Part shown: positions 47,885-56,397 of the stretch, in pieces | How positions within the stretch are numbered: position 1 is the stretch's first letter | Layout: the number at the start of each line of letters is the position of its first letter | The notes under the pieces: generated by a model | Told to the model about the DNA's origin: nothing | The model's input: the letters and a program-made list of their open reading frames with translations, nothing else | Databases searched by the model: none | Program-made: the position numbers and the translations under genes | NCBI RefSeq assembly: GCF_023243075.1 | Contig: NZ_JALKFZ020000031.1 | Span: 57,857-121,856 of the forward strand | Reading direction: 5' to 3' | Length of the DNA: 64,000 bases | From: Frankia sp. AiPa1 | GTDB lineage: Bacteria; Actinomycetota; Actinomycetes; Frankiales; Frankiaceae

Positions 47885-49082
47885 ATGCGTGTACTGACCG
47901 ATCCCGACGTCTTCCTCGACGACGAGCTGTTCGAACCGTTGGTACGGTTCATGAGCATGGTGGTGGAAGGTCGCCATCAGTGGGATATTGATCAGTCGAG
48001 CGAGCGGCAGGCCGCCGAGTACTTCGAACGACACGCGCCGCTGAGAGCCCCGACCTACCACCAGATCGCGCAGAAGAGCGCGACGGACGCCGTGTACCGG
48101 CCGCCGGGACGGGCGAACAGGCCTATGATCACCCGGAGAACGGCGCCTGGCGTCGTGGACGACCTCGGTCGGCCCGCGCTGGTGGTCCTCGAAAACCAGG
48201 AATCGGATGGTACGTTCCTCCGGTCCGTTTTTCGCGCGTTCGATCGACGTGACCTTCTCGAGGCACTTGCCCGAAACTGGCTTGTCCTCCGGCACGCAGG
48301 TGGCGGTGGCGTCATGTATCAAAAGATCGCCTTACAGGGTGCGGGCGAGTTCTCGTCGGTTGTGCGTGTGTGCGGCTTCCTTGACAGCGACAGCCTGCAT
48401 GCGGGAAGTCGCACCAAGGGGCATACCGTCGCCGAGCAACTGGAATCGGCCAGGATTTCGGTGCTGGTACTCTCGCTTCGAGAGGTGGAGAATTATATTC
48501 CACTGGCAGCACTTGCCGGCTTTCGTGCCGATGCTGTCTTCAGTCGCGCGGTTGCTATCTCGCGCGATGAAGAAATTTGCTGGGGGAGAGGGAGTTCCGG
48601 ACGGCTGCGACGAGAGGGCGCGTCCTTTCCCGGACCGCTTCGACATGCGAAGCGCCCGTATACGGACTTATCTCCTCTGGGAACTCAGGGAGTACCCTCG
48701 CCGTCTCGGTGCGAACGGACAACCCTTTGTGGCAGCCGACGTCCTGGCCAGGTCGGACACGGGCGCCTATCGCCATATCGTGACGACAGATGTCGGTGAT
48801 CGCCCCGAGCGCGGTCCCGCCAACCGGATCATCCTGCCGACGCCACGTGGCCTGTCGGTGCGTAGGGCGCTACTCAATCTGGCGTCGATGGATCCCGGTG
48901 AGGGCCTGCAGAGCCATGCGATTCCGGAAAGCGCGGTCGAACGGCTGCGTGCGGGAGACGATGCCGGTTTCCTTCGAGAGCGGAAGAAATACCTGGTCGC
49001 AGGCGAGCAGGATTTCATTCTTGCGCAGGGCCTGGTTCTGGCGGACACGACGGTCGGGGAACCGGAGATCGACACCGAGTAG
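47885..49082 (+). pseudogene. TOPRIM-like nuclease partner of the ATPase, frameshifted
   Basis: It starts at ATG 47885, 7 bases after the ATPase gene, and reads one frame to about 48580. Features suggesting a TOPRIM fold are ALVVLENQESDGTFL (acidic motif 1), CGFLDSDSLH (DxD motif) and SLREVENYIP (E200, motif 3). The run of five G at 48582-48586 is the likely frameshift point. Beyond it the protein continues in the next frame (EGVPDGCDERARPF ... ending EPEIDTE at 49082). Joined, the product would be about 398 aa. An ATPase + TOPRIM pair is the architecture of PARIS (AriA/AriB) and similar abortive-infection systems. I cannot assign this pair to a named family. Sequencing error, genuine decay or programmed shift are all possible. 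Confidence 0.6.
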
Positions 49083-49671
49083 CGTGCCGGGCGTTCATAC
49101 AGAGAACGACGCCCATGAGACGGCACGTGACTGAACCTCGCCCGCAACCGGTCGGCCTGACCTCGCGACAGCCAAGGCCGCGGGTGCGCGGCCAGACCCA
49201 CCGACCTCGGCTTCGGCGTGACCGGTGGCCGCGACCGTGGCCGCGGTGCCCCTGAGTGGTCGAGGGATGCGACGCGGCCAGTGATCGGGGCTGAGATCTG
49301 GGCGGCGGGCCGGGCTGGGACGACGGGGGTCCACTTGGGCAGCGGCAGTGCCTGTCGCCATCCACAGGCGCTCGAGGCTGACGTGTCCATCCGCGGCGCC
49401 GTCTTCGCCGTTATGATCAAGATTCGTTGATCGCCATTGGTCTGGTGATCGCGGGGGAGGTTGTGGGGGCCGGTGGCTGCCCAGACGGGTGAAGCGGACG
49501 GTTGCATGTGTACTGATGTTTCCGTCCGTGTTGAACCCTGGTCATCTCGGGCTGTGAGCGTCGCCACGGACGCCGTCGGGACATGGCGTCTACGCAGGAG
49601 GGCGTCGTAGGGATGCGGCGCCTTCTCACAGGGATGCCGTCGTGACAACGGCGTCCGCGAAGAGGAGACGT
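49083..49671. other. Intergenic region upstream of the PhoX-like gene
   Basis: About 590 bases. I see no gene or transposase remnant that can be supported. A ribosome-binding site (GAGGAG) for the PhoX-like gene is at its right end. Confidence 0.5.
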
Positions 49672-51006
49672 ATGTCAGTGGACCGTCGACAGATGCTGGC
49701 CAGCGCGGGGACCGTCGGCTTTGGCTTTGCCTTGTCGGGGGCGGTGGACGCGGTGTTCGGGGGAGTGGCCAACGCGGGCACCCCGGCGGCGTTCAAGGGG
49801 TATGGGGAGCTCGTCGCCGACCCCAAGGGAGTCATTGACCTGCCGAAGGGGTTCCGTTACGCGGTGTTTTCGCGGGCAGGCAAGGACACGCTGAACGGCG
49901 GCGGCCTCGTGCCGGCCGCACATGACGGGATGCGGGCATTCCCGGCGGGGCTGGGGCGCAGTGTGCTGGTGCGTAACCACGAACTCTCGCCGGGGACGAC
50001 CGACCCGACGGTGCCGCAGCGCAAGGGGCTGGTGTACGACCCGGCCGCGCCCGGCGGGACGACCACACTCTCCGTCGCGGAGGACCGGCTGCTCAGCCAT
50101 GTGCCGAGCCTGGCCGGCACGTACCGTAACTGCGCCGGCGGCGGGACGCCGTGGAACACCTGGCTGTCCTGCGAGGAGACCGAGGCGACCCCGACGTCCG
50201 AGGCGGGGCTGACGAAGAAGCACGGCTACGTCTTCGAGGTCGACCCGTTCGGCCGGCTGCGCGACTCGGCCCCCGTGCCGCTGACCGCGCTCGGGCGGTT
50301 TCCGCACGAGGCCGTCGCCGTCGACCCGGCGGACGGCACCCTCTACCTGACCGAGGACGCCGCGAAGCCCTATGGCCTGGTGTACCGGTTCCGGCCGCGC
50401 AGGCCGCTCGGCGGGCCGGGCAGCCTGCGGGCCGGCGGGAAGCTGCAGGCCCTGCAGGTGCCGGATGTGCGCGACCTGTCCGCCGTCGTGAAACTCGGCA
50501 CGAAGCTCTCCGTCACCTGGGTGGACGTCCCTGACCCGGACGCCGCCACCGTTTCGGTGCGCGCCCAGATCGCGGACGCGAAGGTCACCCGCGTCCCGAA
50601 GGCCGAGGGAATCTACTGGTCGCGGGGTCGCATCTACATCGTCTCCAGCTACGCGAAGAAGTCCGCAGGTGCCGCGCTGGACCACTCGGGCCAGGTGTGG
50701 CGGTTCGACCCGAAGCGCTCCACCCTCGAGCTTGTGCTGCGGCTCGCGGTTGGCGGGCGGTTCGACGGGCCCGACAACATCACCATTTCGCCGTTCGGCG
50801 GCATTGTGCTGTGCGAGGACGGCGACGGGGAGAACTACCTGGTCGCGCCCTCCGCGGACGGCACACCGTACCCGCTGGCCCGTAACGCGGGAAGCGACAG
50901 TGAATGGGCGGGTGCGACTTTCTCCGCCGACGGAAAATGGCTCTACGCGAACGTTCAGGGCGACGGGCTGACGGTTGCCATCACCGGCCCCTGGTGGCGC
51001 GGCTGA
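49672..51006 (+). CDS. PhoX-like (DUF839) secreted phosphatase, Tat substrate
   Basis: 444 aa from ATG 49672 (GAGGAG five bases upstream). The N-terminus carries a twin-arginine signal (VDRRQML) and a hydrophobic segment, with probable cleavage near ANAG. The mature part has PhoX/DUF839 motifs: VRNHELSPG (metal-binding), WNTWLSCEET, GRFPHEAVAVD, YLTEDAA and DGPDNI followed by LCEDGDGEN. PhoX enzymes are Ca2+/Fe3+ alkaline phosphatases that fold before Tat export. Whether this one is a phosphatase or another β-propeller is not proven. GTG 49642 is an alternative start with no ribosome-binding site. Confidence 0.88.
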   Translation: MSVDRRQMLASAGTVGFGFALSGAVDAVFGGVANAGTPAAFKGYGELVADPKGVIDLPKGFRYAVFSRAGKDTLNGGGLVPAAHDGMRAFPAGLGRSVLVRNHELSPGTTDPTVPQRKGLVYDPAAPGGTTTLSVAEDRLLSHVPSLAGTYRNCAGGGTPWNTWLSCEETEATPTSEAGLTKKHGYVFEVDPFGRLRDSAPVPLTALGRFPHEAVAVDPADGTLYLTEDAAKPYGLVYRFRPRRPLGGPGSLRAGGKLQALQVPDVRDLSAVVKLGTKLSVTWVDVPDPDAATVSVRAQIADAKVTRVPKAEGIYWSRGRIYIVSSYAKKSAGAALDHSGQVWRFDPKRSTLELVLRLAVGGRFDGPDNITISPFGGIVLCEDGDGENYLVAPSADGTPYPLARNAGSDSEWAGATFSADGKWLYANVQGDGLTVAITGPWWRG

Positions 51007-51083
51007 GGGGCCCTCCATCCCCTCCCTCGTCCGCGACAGGCTGCGGGTGCAGGGTGACAGAATGTTGACCATTGGCCCGGCTG

Positions 51084-52289
51084 TTACTGGTAGGTGATGA
51101 GGTCCGGCGGGGGCGTGAGGGTCAGCGCCTCGGCCGGGCTGAAGATGTTCGTGTCCTGGGTGAGGAACAGCTTCACTCCGGTGAAGAACGGTGGCCCGGC
51201 GTGCAGCAGGGCGTACTTCTCCAGCTTGTCCTGCCGGGCGCCGAACCCGTCGATGTGGAAGACCGTGGCCAGTTCCGGGCGGGCCACGATGTTCGCCCGG
51301 TCCGGCAGCATCGACTGGGTGAACTGGTGCACGACGAACAGTTTCTGCGGTAGCCGACGCGCGGTGACGAGGCCGGCGAGCCAGGCCGACACCTCGTTGA
51401 TGTCGGCCGCGTCGCTGCTGCCGATCTGACGGCCGGGAACCTGGCCCGGGCCCATCTTCCATTCCGGGTCCAGGGCAAGCCCGACATCGGGTTCCCGGAG
51501 GAAACGCTCATACCGTTTCGCCTGGTCAAGGAATCGCCCGCGGCCCGGCTGCAGATCCAGGATGAGCAGTATCCGGTGCGCCCGCGCGGCGTTCAGATAC
51601 GGCTCGACGGAGTCGTCGGCCAGCATGTTGCTGTAGAGCCCGTCCGGGCCCGGCGCCGCTGCGGCGACGGTGGTGATCAGCTCCATCGCCGGCTGCACCG
51701 GGTGGTCGCCCGCGCCGAACGGTGCAGCCGCGGCCAGCACCCGCTCGGCTGCCTGCTCGGGTGTCCCCTCGCCGAGCACGCCGAGCGCCCCACCGCCGAC
51801 CGATCCGTAGTGCGCCACGATCCGGTAGTGCGGCAGTAGCGTGCGCCCACCCATCGGCTCCTGGGACGTTCCCGGTCCGCCGCCCGTCCCGGCGGTCCCC
51901 GGATCGTCGCCGCGCCGCGCGGTCCCGCGGGACCGTCGGTCGGCTCCGGTCCCGGTCCCGGTCCCGGTCCCGGTTTCGGTGCCTGGGCTCCGGGACGGCG
52001 ACCCTGGTCCCGTCGTCGATGTGTGCGGTCGCCCGCCGGTGCCGGCCGCCGATGCGCGCGTCGCGTCCGCGGCTGCCGTGGGCGCGTCGTTCCCGCATCC
52101 CGTCCACAGCAGCATGGCGACGCTGACCAGCAGCGTCCCCCCTAGCCACGGCCTCCTGGCCGCGGGTCCCGGCCGGGCTGCCGGAGGCTGGGCCGGGGCA
52201 GGTTGGGCGGCGGGAGGCGCCGGCCGAGATGGTGCCCGTCGCCGGCAGGACGCCGTCGCGGGCCGGCTCGAGCCACGTTGATCGACCAT
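51084..52289 (-). CDS. Predicted lipoprotein, unrecognised soluble domain
   Basis: 401 aa from ATG 52289. A long Pro/Ala/Arg N-terminus precedes the hydrophobic helix (49-63) and lipobox WTGC (C65). The signal is thus unusually far from the start, so the true start may be later. A Thr/Gly repeat linker (TGTGTGTG) leads to a domain beginning PHYRIVAHYGS. It continues with ILLILDLQPGR, then VGLALDPEWKM, ending in DLITYQ. Alternation of hydrophobic strands and acidic loop ends suggests a TIM-barrel-like fold, perhaps glycosidase-like, but I cannot name a family. Convergent with the PhoX-like gene. Confidence 0.7.
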   Translation of the reverse strand: MVDQRGSSRPATASCRRRAPSRPAPPAAQPAPAQPPAARPGPAARRPWLGGTLLVSVAMLLWTGCGNDAPTAAADATRASAAGTGGRPHTSTTGPGSPSRSPGTETGTGTGTGTGADRRSRGTARRGDDPGTAGTGGGPGTSQEPMGGRTLLPHYRIVAHYGSVGGGALGVLGEGTPEQAAERVLAAAAPFGAGDHPVQPAMELITTVAAAAPGPDGLYSNMLADDSVEPYLNAARAHRILLILDLQPGRGRFLDQAKRYERFLREPDVGLALDPEWKMGPGQVPGRQIGSSDAADINEVSAWLAGLVTARRLPQKLFVVHQFTQSMLPDRANIVARPELATVFHIDGFGARQDKLEKYALLHAGPPFFTGVKLFLTQDTNIFSPAEALTLTPPPDLITYQ

Positions 52290-52893
52290 GCCGGCGCTAC
52301 TACCCGCGAATCGATGCATCACCACCTTTGCGGCGTGCAACCAGCACAAGGAGGACAAGGGCCCTGGCGGGAGCGCGAGCTTGGCCTCCCCCGCAGGGCG
52401 GGTGCTTCCGCTCGATGATCTCTTCGGTGGTCCAGCCGCGACCGACGGGAATGGCGACGGCAACCCCGGCAATGGCAACGGGGGCGGCGACCACTGCGGC
52501 GGCTTCGACGGCAATGGTGACGTCGACGGACATCGTTTGCGGCGCGCCGAGAGGTCCACGAGTGCTTTGTATCAGATACCTGAATCTGTTCTTCGTTATT
52601 TCTGTGCCTGGCTTTCCTGGTTGACGATCGATCGCTTGACGATACTTTCCGTGTCTGCCGATGAGGTCGGTGTTGTCCTCCTGTCCGCGCGGCCTTTTTC
52701 TTATTCCTCCGGCCTGGTGCGGTACCGCTCTTGTTGGCTAGACTTCGCCCAGGCAGTCGGAGATCGGACGTTTAGGCGACGAGGGACTGTGATGCGGGGA
52801 CGGATGTCGGCGCGCGGTTCGCGTGAGCCGGTGACGGTTACCGGCGATGGCGGCGGTACGGGAGCCATCGATTCCAAGAATGCTGGAGGAGAT
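52290..52893. other. Intergenic region upstream of the Roadblock gene
   Basis: About 600 bases. It includes a Gly/Asn/Asp-coding-looking stretch (52440-52540) that no frame makes into a convincing gene. An AT-richer promoter-like segment lies around 52555-52650. No family was recognised. Confidence 0.5.
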
Positions 52894-53265
52894 ATGAACA
52901 ATGTCGATATCGCGCTGAAGGAGACGCTGGAGATCGGTGGTGCGCTCGGAGTCGCGCTCGTCGACTTCACCAGCGGCATGACCCTGGGCACGGCCGGTAA
53001 CCCGCACTCGCTCGACCTTGAGATCGCGGCGGCGGGAAACACCGAGGTCATCCGGGCGAAGCTGCGCACGATGGAGAGCCTCGGTATGCAGGACACCATC
53101 GAGGACATGCTGATCAGCCTTGGTCGCCAGTATCACCTCATCCGACTCCTGCAGAGTCATTCCGGCCGGGGCCTGTTTCTCTATCTCGTCCTGGACAAGA
53201 ACCGGGCGAACCTGGCCCTGGCCCGCCACCGCCTGCGTTCCATCGAGTCCCAGCTCGACGTCTGA
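52894..53265 (+). CDS. Orphan Roadblock/LC7-type protein
   Basis: 123 aa from ATG 52894 (GGAGGA upstream). The sequence ALKETLEIGGALGVALVDF, then SGMTLGTAG, fits the Roadblock/LC7 α/β fold (MglB-like), with a C-terminal helix LALARHRLRSIESQL. Such proteins pair with small GTPases. In actinobacteria they usually sit in conservon-like operons with a sensor kinase and GTPase (CvnB/CvnD); none of those partners is beside it here. Cytoplasmic. Confidence 0.75.
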   Translation: MNNVDIALKETLEIGGALGVALVDFTSGMTLGTAGNPHSLDLEIAAAGNTEVIRAKLRTMESLGMQDTIEDMLISLGRQYHLIRLLQSHSGRGLFLYLVLDKNRANLALARHRLRSIESQLDV

Positions 53266-53412
53266 CGTCCATCGGTCCCTCCACTCGGGTCGTCGGATGG
53301 CCGTCCGACGGTCTCCGTCTCGGTGCCTTGGTCGGTTGCCGGCTGGGAGCCGGTCGAGCGCCGAACGGGCAGACTGGGAGTCGACAAGCTCTCGGTAGGC
53401 CGAGGAGGTGCC

Positions 53413-54603
53413 ATGGCGCCATCGACCGGACAGTCGTCGACCGGATCCTCGGCGACGGGATCGTCAGCGTCTGGATCGTCAGCGTCTGGATCGTCGTCCT
53501 CGCGGATGGGTGGGCCGACGCTGCGGGTTCGGGGGGCCGTACTCGTCGGTCCAGACGAGGTCGTCGACGAGGTGTGGGTCATGGGCGGACGGGTCAGCTT
53601 CTCGGCGCCGACCGGCGACGCGGCCCGCGATGTCCGGACCGTGTCCGGTTGGGCTCTCCCCGGGCTGGTGGATGCCCACTGCCACGTCGGTCTGGACGGG
53701 CACGGCGCCGTTGACAAGCCCACCACCGAGGAGCAGATTCTCGCCGATCGTGCGGCCGGCGCACTACTGCTGCGCGACGCCGGGTCGCCGGCCGACACCC
53801 GATGGATCGATGGGCGTCCCGACCTGCCCCATCTCATCCGCGCCGGCCGGCACATCGCGCGGACCCGCCGCTACATCCGTAACTATGCGGCGGAGGTCGA
53901 GCCAGACGACCTCGTCGCCGAGGTGATCACTCAGTCGCGGCGGGGCGACGGTTGGATCAAGATCGTCGGCGACTGGATCGATCGTGATCATGGCGATCTG
54001 GCTGCCTGCTGGCCCATGGACGCTGCCAAGGCCGCCATCGACGCCGCGCACGCCGCCGGCGCCCGGGTCACCGCCCACTGCTTCGCCGAGGCCGCCCTCG
54101 CGGACCTCGTCGAGGCGGGCATCGACTGCATCGAACATGCGACCGGGCTCACCACGGACACCATTCCCCTGTTCGCCGAGCGCGGCGTCGCGATCGTCCC
54201 CACCCTGGTCAACATCGCCACGTTCGAGAACATCGCGCGCAGTGCCGAGGCCAGGTTCCCGGCCTACGCCGCGCACATGCGCGCCCTGCATGCTCGCCGG
54301 TACGACACGATCGGCGCCGCCCACGACGCGGGAATTCCCATCTACGTCGGCACCGATGCCGGCGGCAGCCTGCCTCACGGCCTGGTCGCGGACGAGGTCG
54401 CCGAACTGCGCCGTGCCGGTCTGTCCGTGACGGCGGCGTTGTCCGCAGCCACCTGGTCCGCCCGCGCGTGGCTCGGCCACCCTGCTCTGACCGAGGGTGC
54501 CCCTGCCGACCTCGTCCTTTACCCCGCCGACCCCCGCACCGATCTCGCGGTCCTCGCCACCCCGGACCTCGTCGTCCTGCGTGGGCGCCCCGTCGCTCCC
54601 TGA
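53413..54603 (+). CDS. Amidohydrolase-family metal-dependent hydrolase
   Basis: 396 aa from ATG 53413 with GAGGAGG upstream. Metal ligands H89 and H91 (DAHCHVG) are present, with WIKIVGDW containing the bridging-Lys candidate and His residues in TAHCFAE and IEHATGL; the final Asp lies in VGTDAGGSLPHG. The C-terminal GAPADLVLYPADP is typical of imidazolonepropionase/prolidase-like members. Substrate unknown. Residues 9-31 are a Ser/Gly repeat (SGSSASGS) encoded by a 15-bp repeat. Confidence 0.88.
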   Translation: MAPSTGQSSTGSSATGSSASGSSASGSSSSRMGGPTLRVRGAVLVGPDEVVDEVWVMGGRVSFSAPTGDAARDVRTVSGWALPGLVDAHCHVGLDGHGAVDKPTTEEQILADRAAGALLLRDAGSPADTRWIDGRPDLPHLIRAGRHIARTRRYIRNYAAEVEPDDLVAEVITQSRRGDGWIKIVGDWIDRDHGDLAACWPMDAAKAAIDAAHAAGARVTAHCFAEAALADLVEAGIDCIEHATGLTTDTIPLFAERGVAIVPTLVNIATFENIARSAEARFPAYAAHMRALHARRYDTIGAAHDAGIPIYVGTDAGGSLPHGLVADEVAELRRAGLSVTAALSAATWSARAWLGHPALTEGAPADLVLYPADPRTDLAVLATPDLVVLRGRPVAP

Positions 54604-54705
54604 GTTCGATGTGGAGTCGCTGCCTGCGATTGGTTACCGGGCGAGCGGGTCCGCAGGGCGGTCTGGTCTGGCGACGGGCGGAGCTGCCTGGTCAGAGCTG
54701 CCTGG

Positions 54706-55794
54706 TCAGAGCTTGGTGCCGAAGACCTGTGTCCAGTAGGTGCCGTATTCACCACCGACGGCGTGGCCGACGCCGATCTCCCGCAGCTGCGGCAAAAGGA
54801 TGTTCGCCCGGTGACCGGGGCTGTTCATCCAGCCCGAGACGACCTCCTGCGCGGAGGTCTGACCGGCGGCGATGTTCTCCGCGACGCGCGAGTAGCGGTA
54901 ACCGAGCGCGGTCACCCGATCCGAGACCGTCCGACCATCCGGACTGGTATGCGCGAAGAACCCGCGCCGCGCCATGTCCGCGCTGTGACCGTCAGCGGCG
55001 GCGGTCAGCACCGGATCGACGCTGAGCGGCAGGAGCCCGGCCTGCTGCCGTTCGACGTTTGTCAGCGTGACGACCTGGGCAAGCATCGGCGCGAGCCCGT
55101 CGCCGCCGGGCGGAGTGGCCCCACCGTGCCATGCCGGTGAGGCACTGGACCGGGGCGGGAGGGGGACGGGTGGAGGGGGCGCCTGCGCCGGGTCGGCTGC
55201 TTGCGGGGGTGTGAAAGGCGGCGCGGGCGCGAGCGGGCGTACGGGTGGTGTCGGCGGCGTGGGTGGCGTCGGGGCTGCGGGTGGCGACGCGGCGGGTGGG
55301 TGGGACCCCTGTCCCTCATCGCTGATCACGACGCCGAAGTCGCGTGCCACGCCGGCAAGGCCGTCGGCGTAGCCCTGGCCGACGGCGCGGACCTTCCAGT
55401 CCTGGCCACGCCGGTAGACCTCGGCCAGGGTGAGCACGGTCTCGCGGGACAGCGACGACGGCGTGAAATGCACCAGCAGTGTTCCGCGCAGGTTGTGCAG
55501 GGTCACGACGGGCGGCGGCAACCGGCCGAAAGGGGTGGAGCCGTCCTCCGGACTGGCTACGAGCACGACGCGCTCGGCGCCGGGACGCAGGGCCGCCGGG
55601 TCGATGGTGATCTCCGCGCCGGCCAGTGTGACGCCGGGGGTTCGTGGCTGGTTGTAGAAGACGAAGTCGTCGTCTCCCTGTACCTTGCCGTTCGCCGAGA
55701 TCACCAGGGCACAGAGGTCGAACGGACCGCGCAGGCGCACCAGGACAGGGCCCGGCGGCAACGCTGAGTTCGCCCCGGGCACCAGCTCTGTCAT
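54706..55794 (-). CDS. TerD-like domain fused to a CAP (SCP/PR1) domain
   Basis: 362 aa. Residues 1-165 resemble the TerD stress-response fold: MTELVPGANSALPPG, DFVFYNQPR and ALRPGAERVVLVASPEDG, with a Ca-binding-loop-like segment. A Pro-rich linker (about 170-235) follows. The C-terminal CAP domain has LTNVERQQAGLLPL, FFAHTSPDGRTVSDRV and AENIAAGQTSAQEVVSGWMNSPGHRANIL. No signal peptide is seen, although CAP proteins are usually extracytoplasmic. TerD-CAP fusion is uncommon. ATG 55794 or an in-frame GTG nine bases upstream could start it. Confidence 0.85.
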   Translation of the reverse strand: MTELVPGANSALPPGPVLVRLRGPFDLCALVISANGKVQGDDDFVFYNQPRTPGVTLAGAEITIDPAALRPGAERVVLVASPEDGSTPFGRLPPPVVTLHNLRGTLLVHFTPSSLSRETVLTLAEVYRRGQDWKVRAVGQGYADGLAGVARDFGVVISDEGQGSHPPAASPPAAPTPPTPPTPPVRPLAPAPPFTPPQAADPAQAPPPPVPLPPRSSASPAWHGGATPPGGDGLAPMLAQVVTLTNVERQQAGLLPLSVDPVLTAAADGHSADMARRGFFAHTSPDGRTVSDRVTALGYRYSRVAENIAAGQTSAQEVVSGWMNSPGHRANILLPQLREIGVGHAVGGEYGTYWTQVFGTKL

Positions 55795-56397
55795 CTGCCC
55801 CACTTCCGTCCGCCGGATCCGGCAGGCACCGTATCCGTCCTATCTAGGTGTACCGGGTGACGAGCGTCATCACCATCCCCGGTCCGGGCGCCGGCACATC
55901 GCCACTCCGGCCCGCCTGGGCGATGTGGCGTCAGACCGGATGGCGCGCCGACAGCCAGGATCCGGCCCGCTCTCGATCCAGCCCGCGGCGGGGGGCGGCT
56001 GTCCGGCGTGATGGCCCGTGCGGGCTGGGATGGAGTCGTGCCGCCCAAAGGCCTGTGGCCCGTGCGGGCTGGGATGGACCGTGCAAACCAAGGCCTGTGG
56101 CCCGTGCGGGCTGGAATGGCGCGATTGTGGGCCCCACCTGCGGTGACAGTTGTGGACGGTTTGCTTGCCTTGCTTGATCGGAGAGCCGTAGCGTCTCGTC
56201 CGTTGCCGTAATCGGGGATCCGGGTCTTCGACGGCCTGGCCCGGACTGGCCACCCCGATCGGGCGCGATCAGACCTGATCTGGCGCGATTGGGCTGGGCC
56301 GGTGGCGGCGGTAGGGGGGAACCGCCCAGGGATGACGGTAGGGCGCGGCCGGCGGGCCTGCGTCCGGAGCAGATGTGGACCGGTCGTGGACGACGTC
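55795..56397. other. Divergent intergenic region with an approx. 43-bp repeat
   Basis: About 600 bases between the TerD-CAP and liv genes. The repeat at 56012-56119 is listed separately. No gene is seen. Confidence 0.5.
56012..56119. repeat. Three copies of a 22-bp motif at 42-43 bp spacing
   Basis: TGGCCCGTGCGGGCTGG(G/A)ATGG at 56012, 56055 and 56097, with two of the copies preceded by GGCCTG. Spacing is about four helical turns, so the repeated sites face the same side of the DNA. Confidence 0.75.

Noticed and set aside
48790..49134. Third-frame open frame in the second module gene
   Set aside because: Its product is Arg/Ser/Trp-rich and unlike any protein, while the adjacent frame gives a normal composition to 49082.
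49083..49671. Possible transposase remnant before the PhoX-like gene
   Set aside because: No frame shows a DDE or other transposase motif; no terminal inverted repeats seen.
52300..52533. Minus-strand 77-codon frame with a hydrophobic stretch
   Set aside because: It lacks a ribosome-binding site and the hydrophobic run comes from a GC-rich repeat-like segment. I cannot support a gene.
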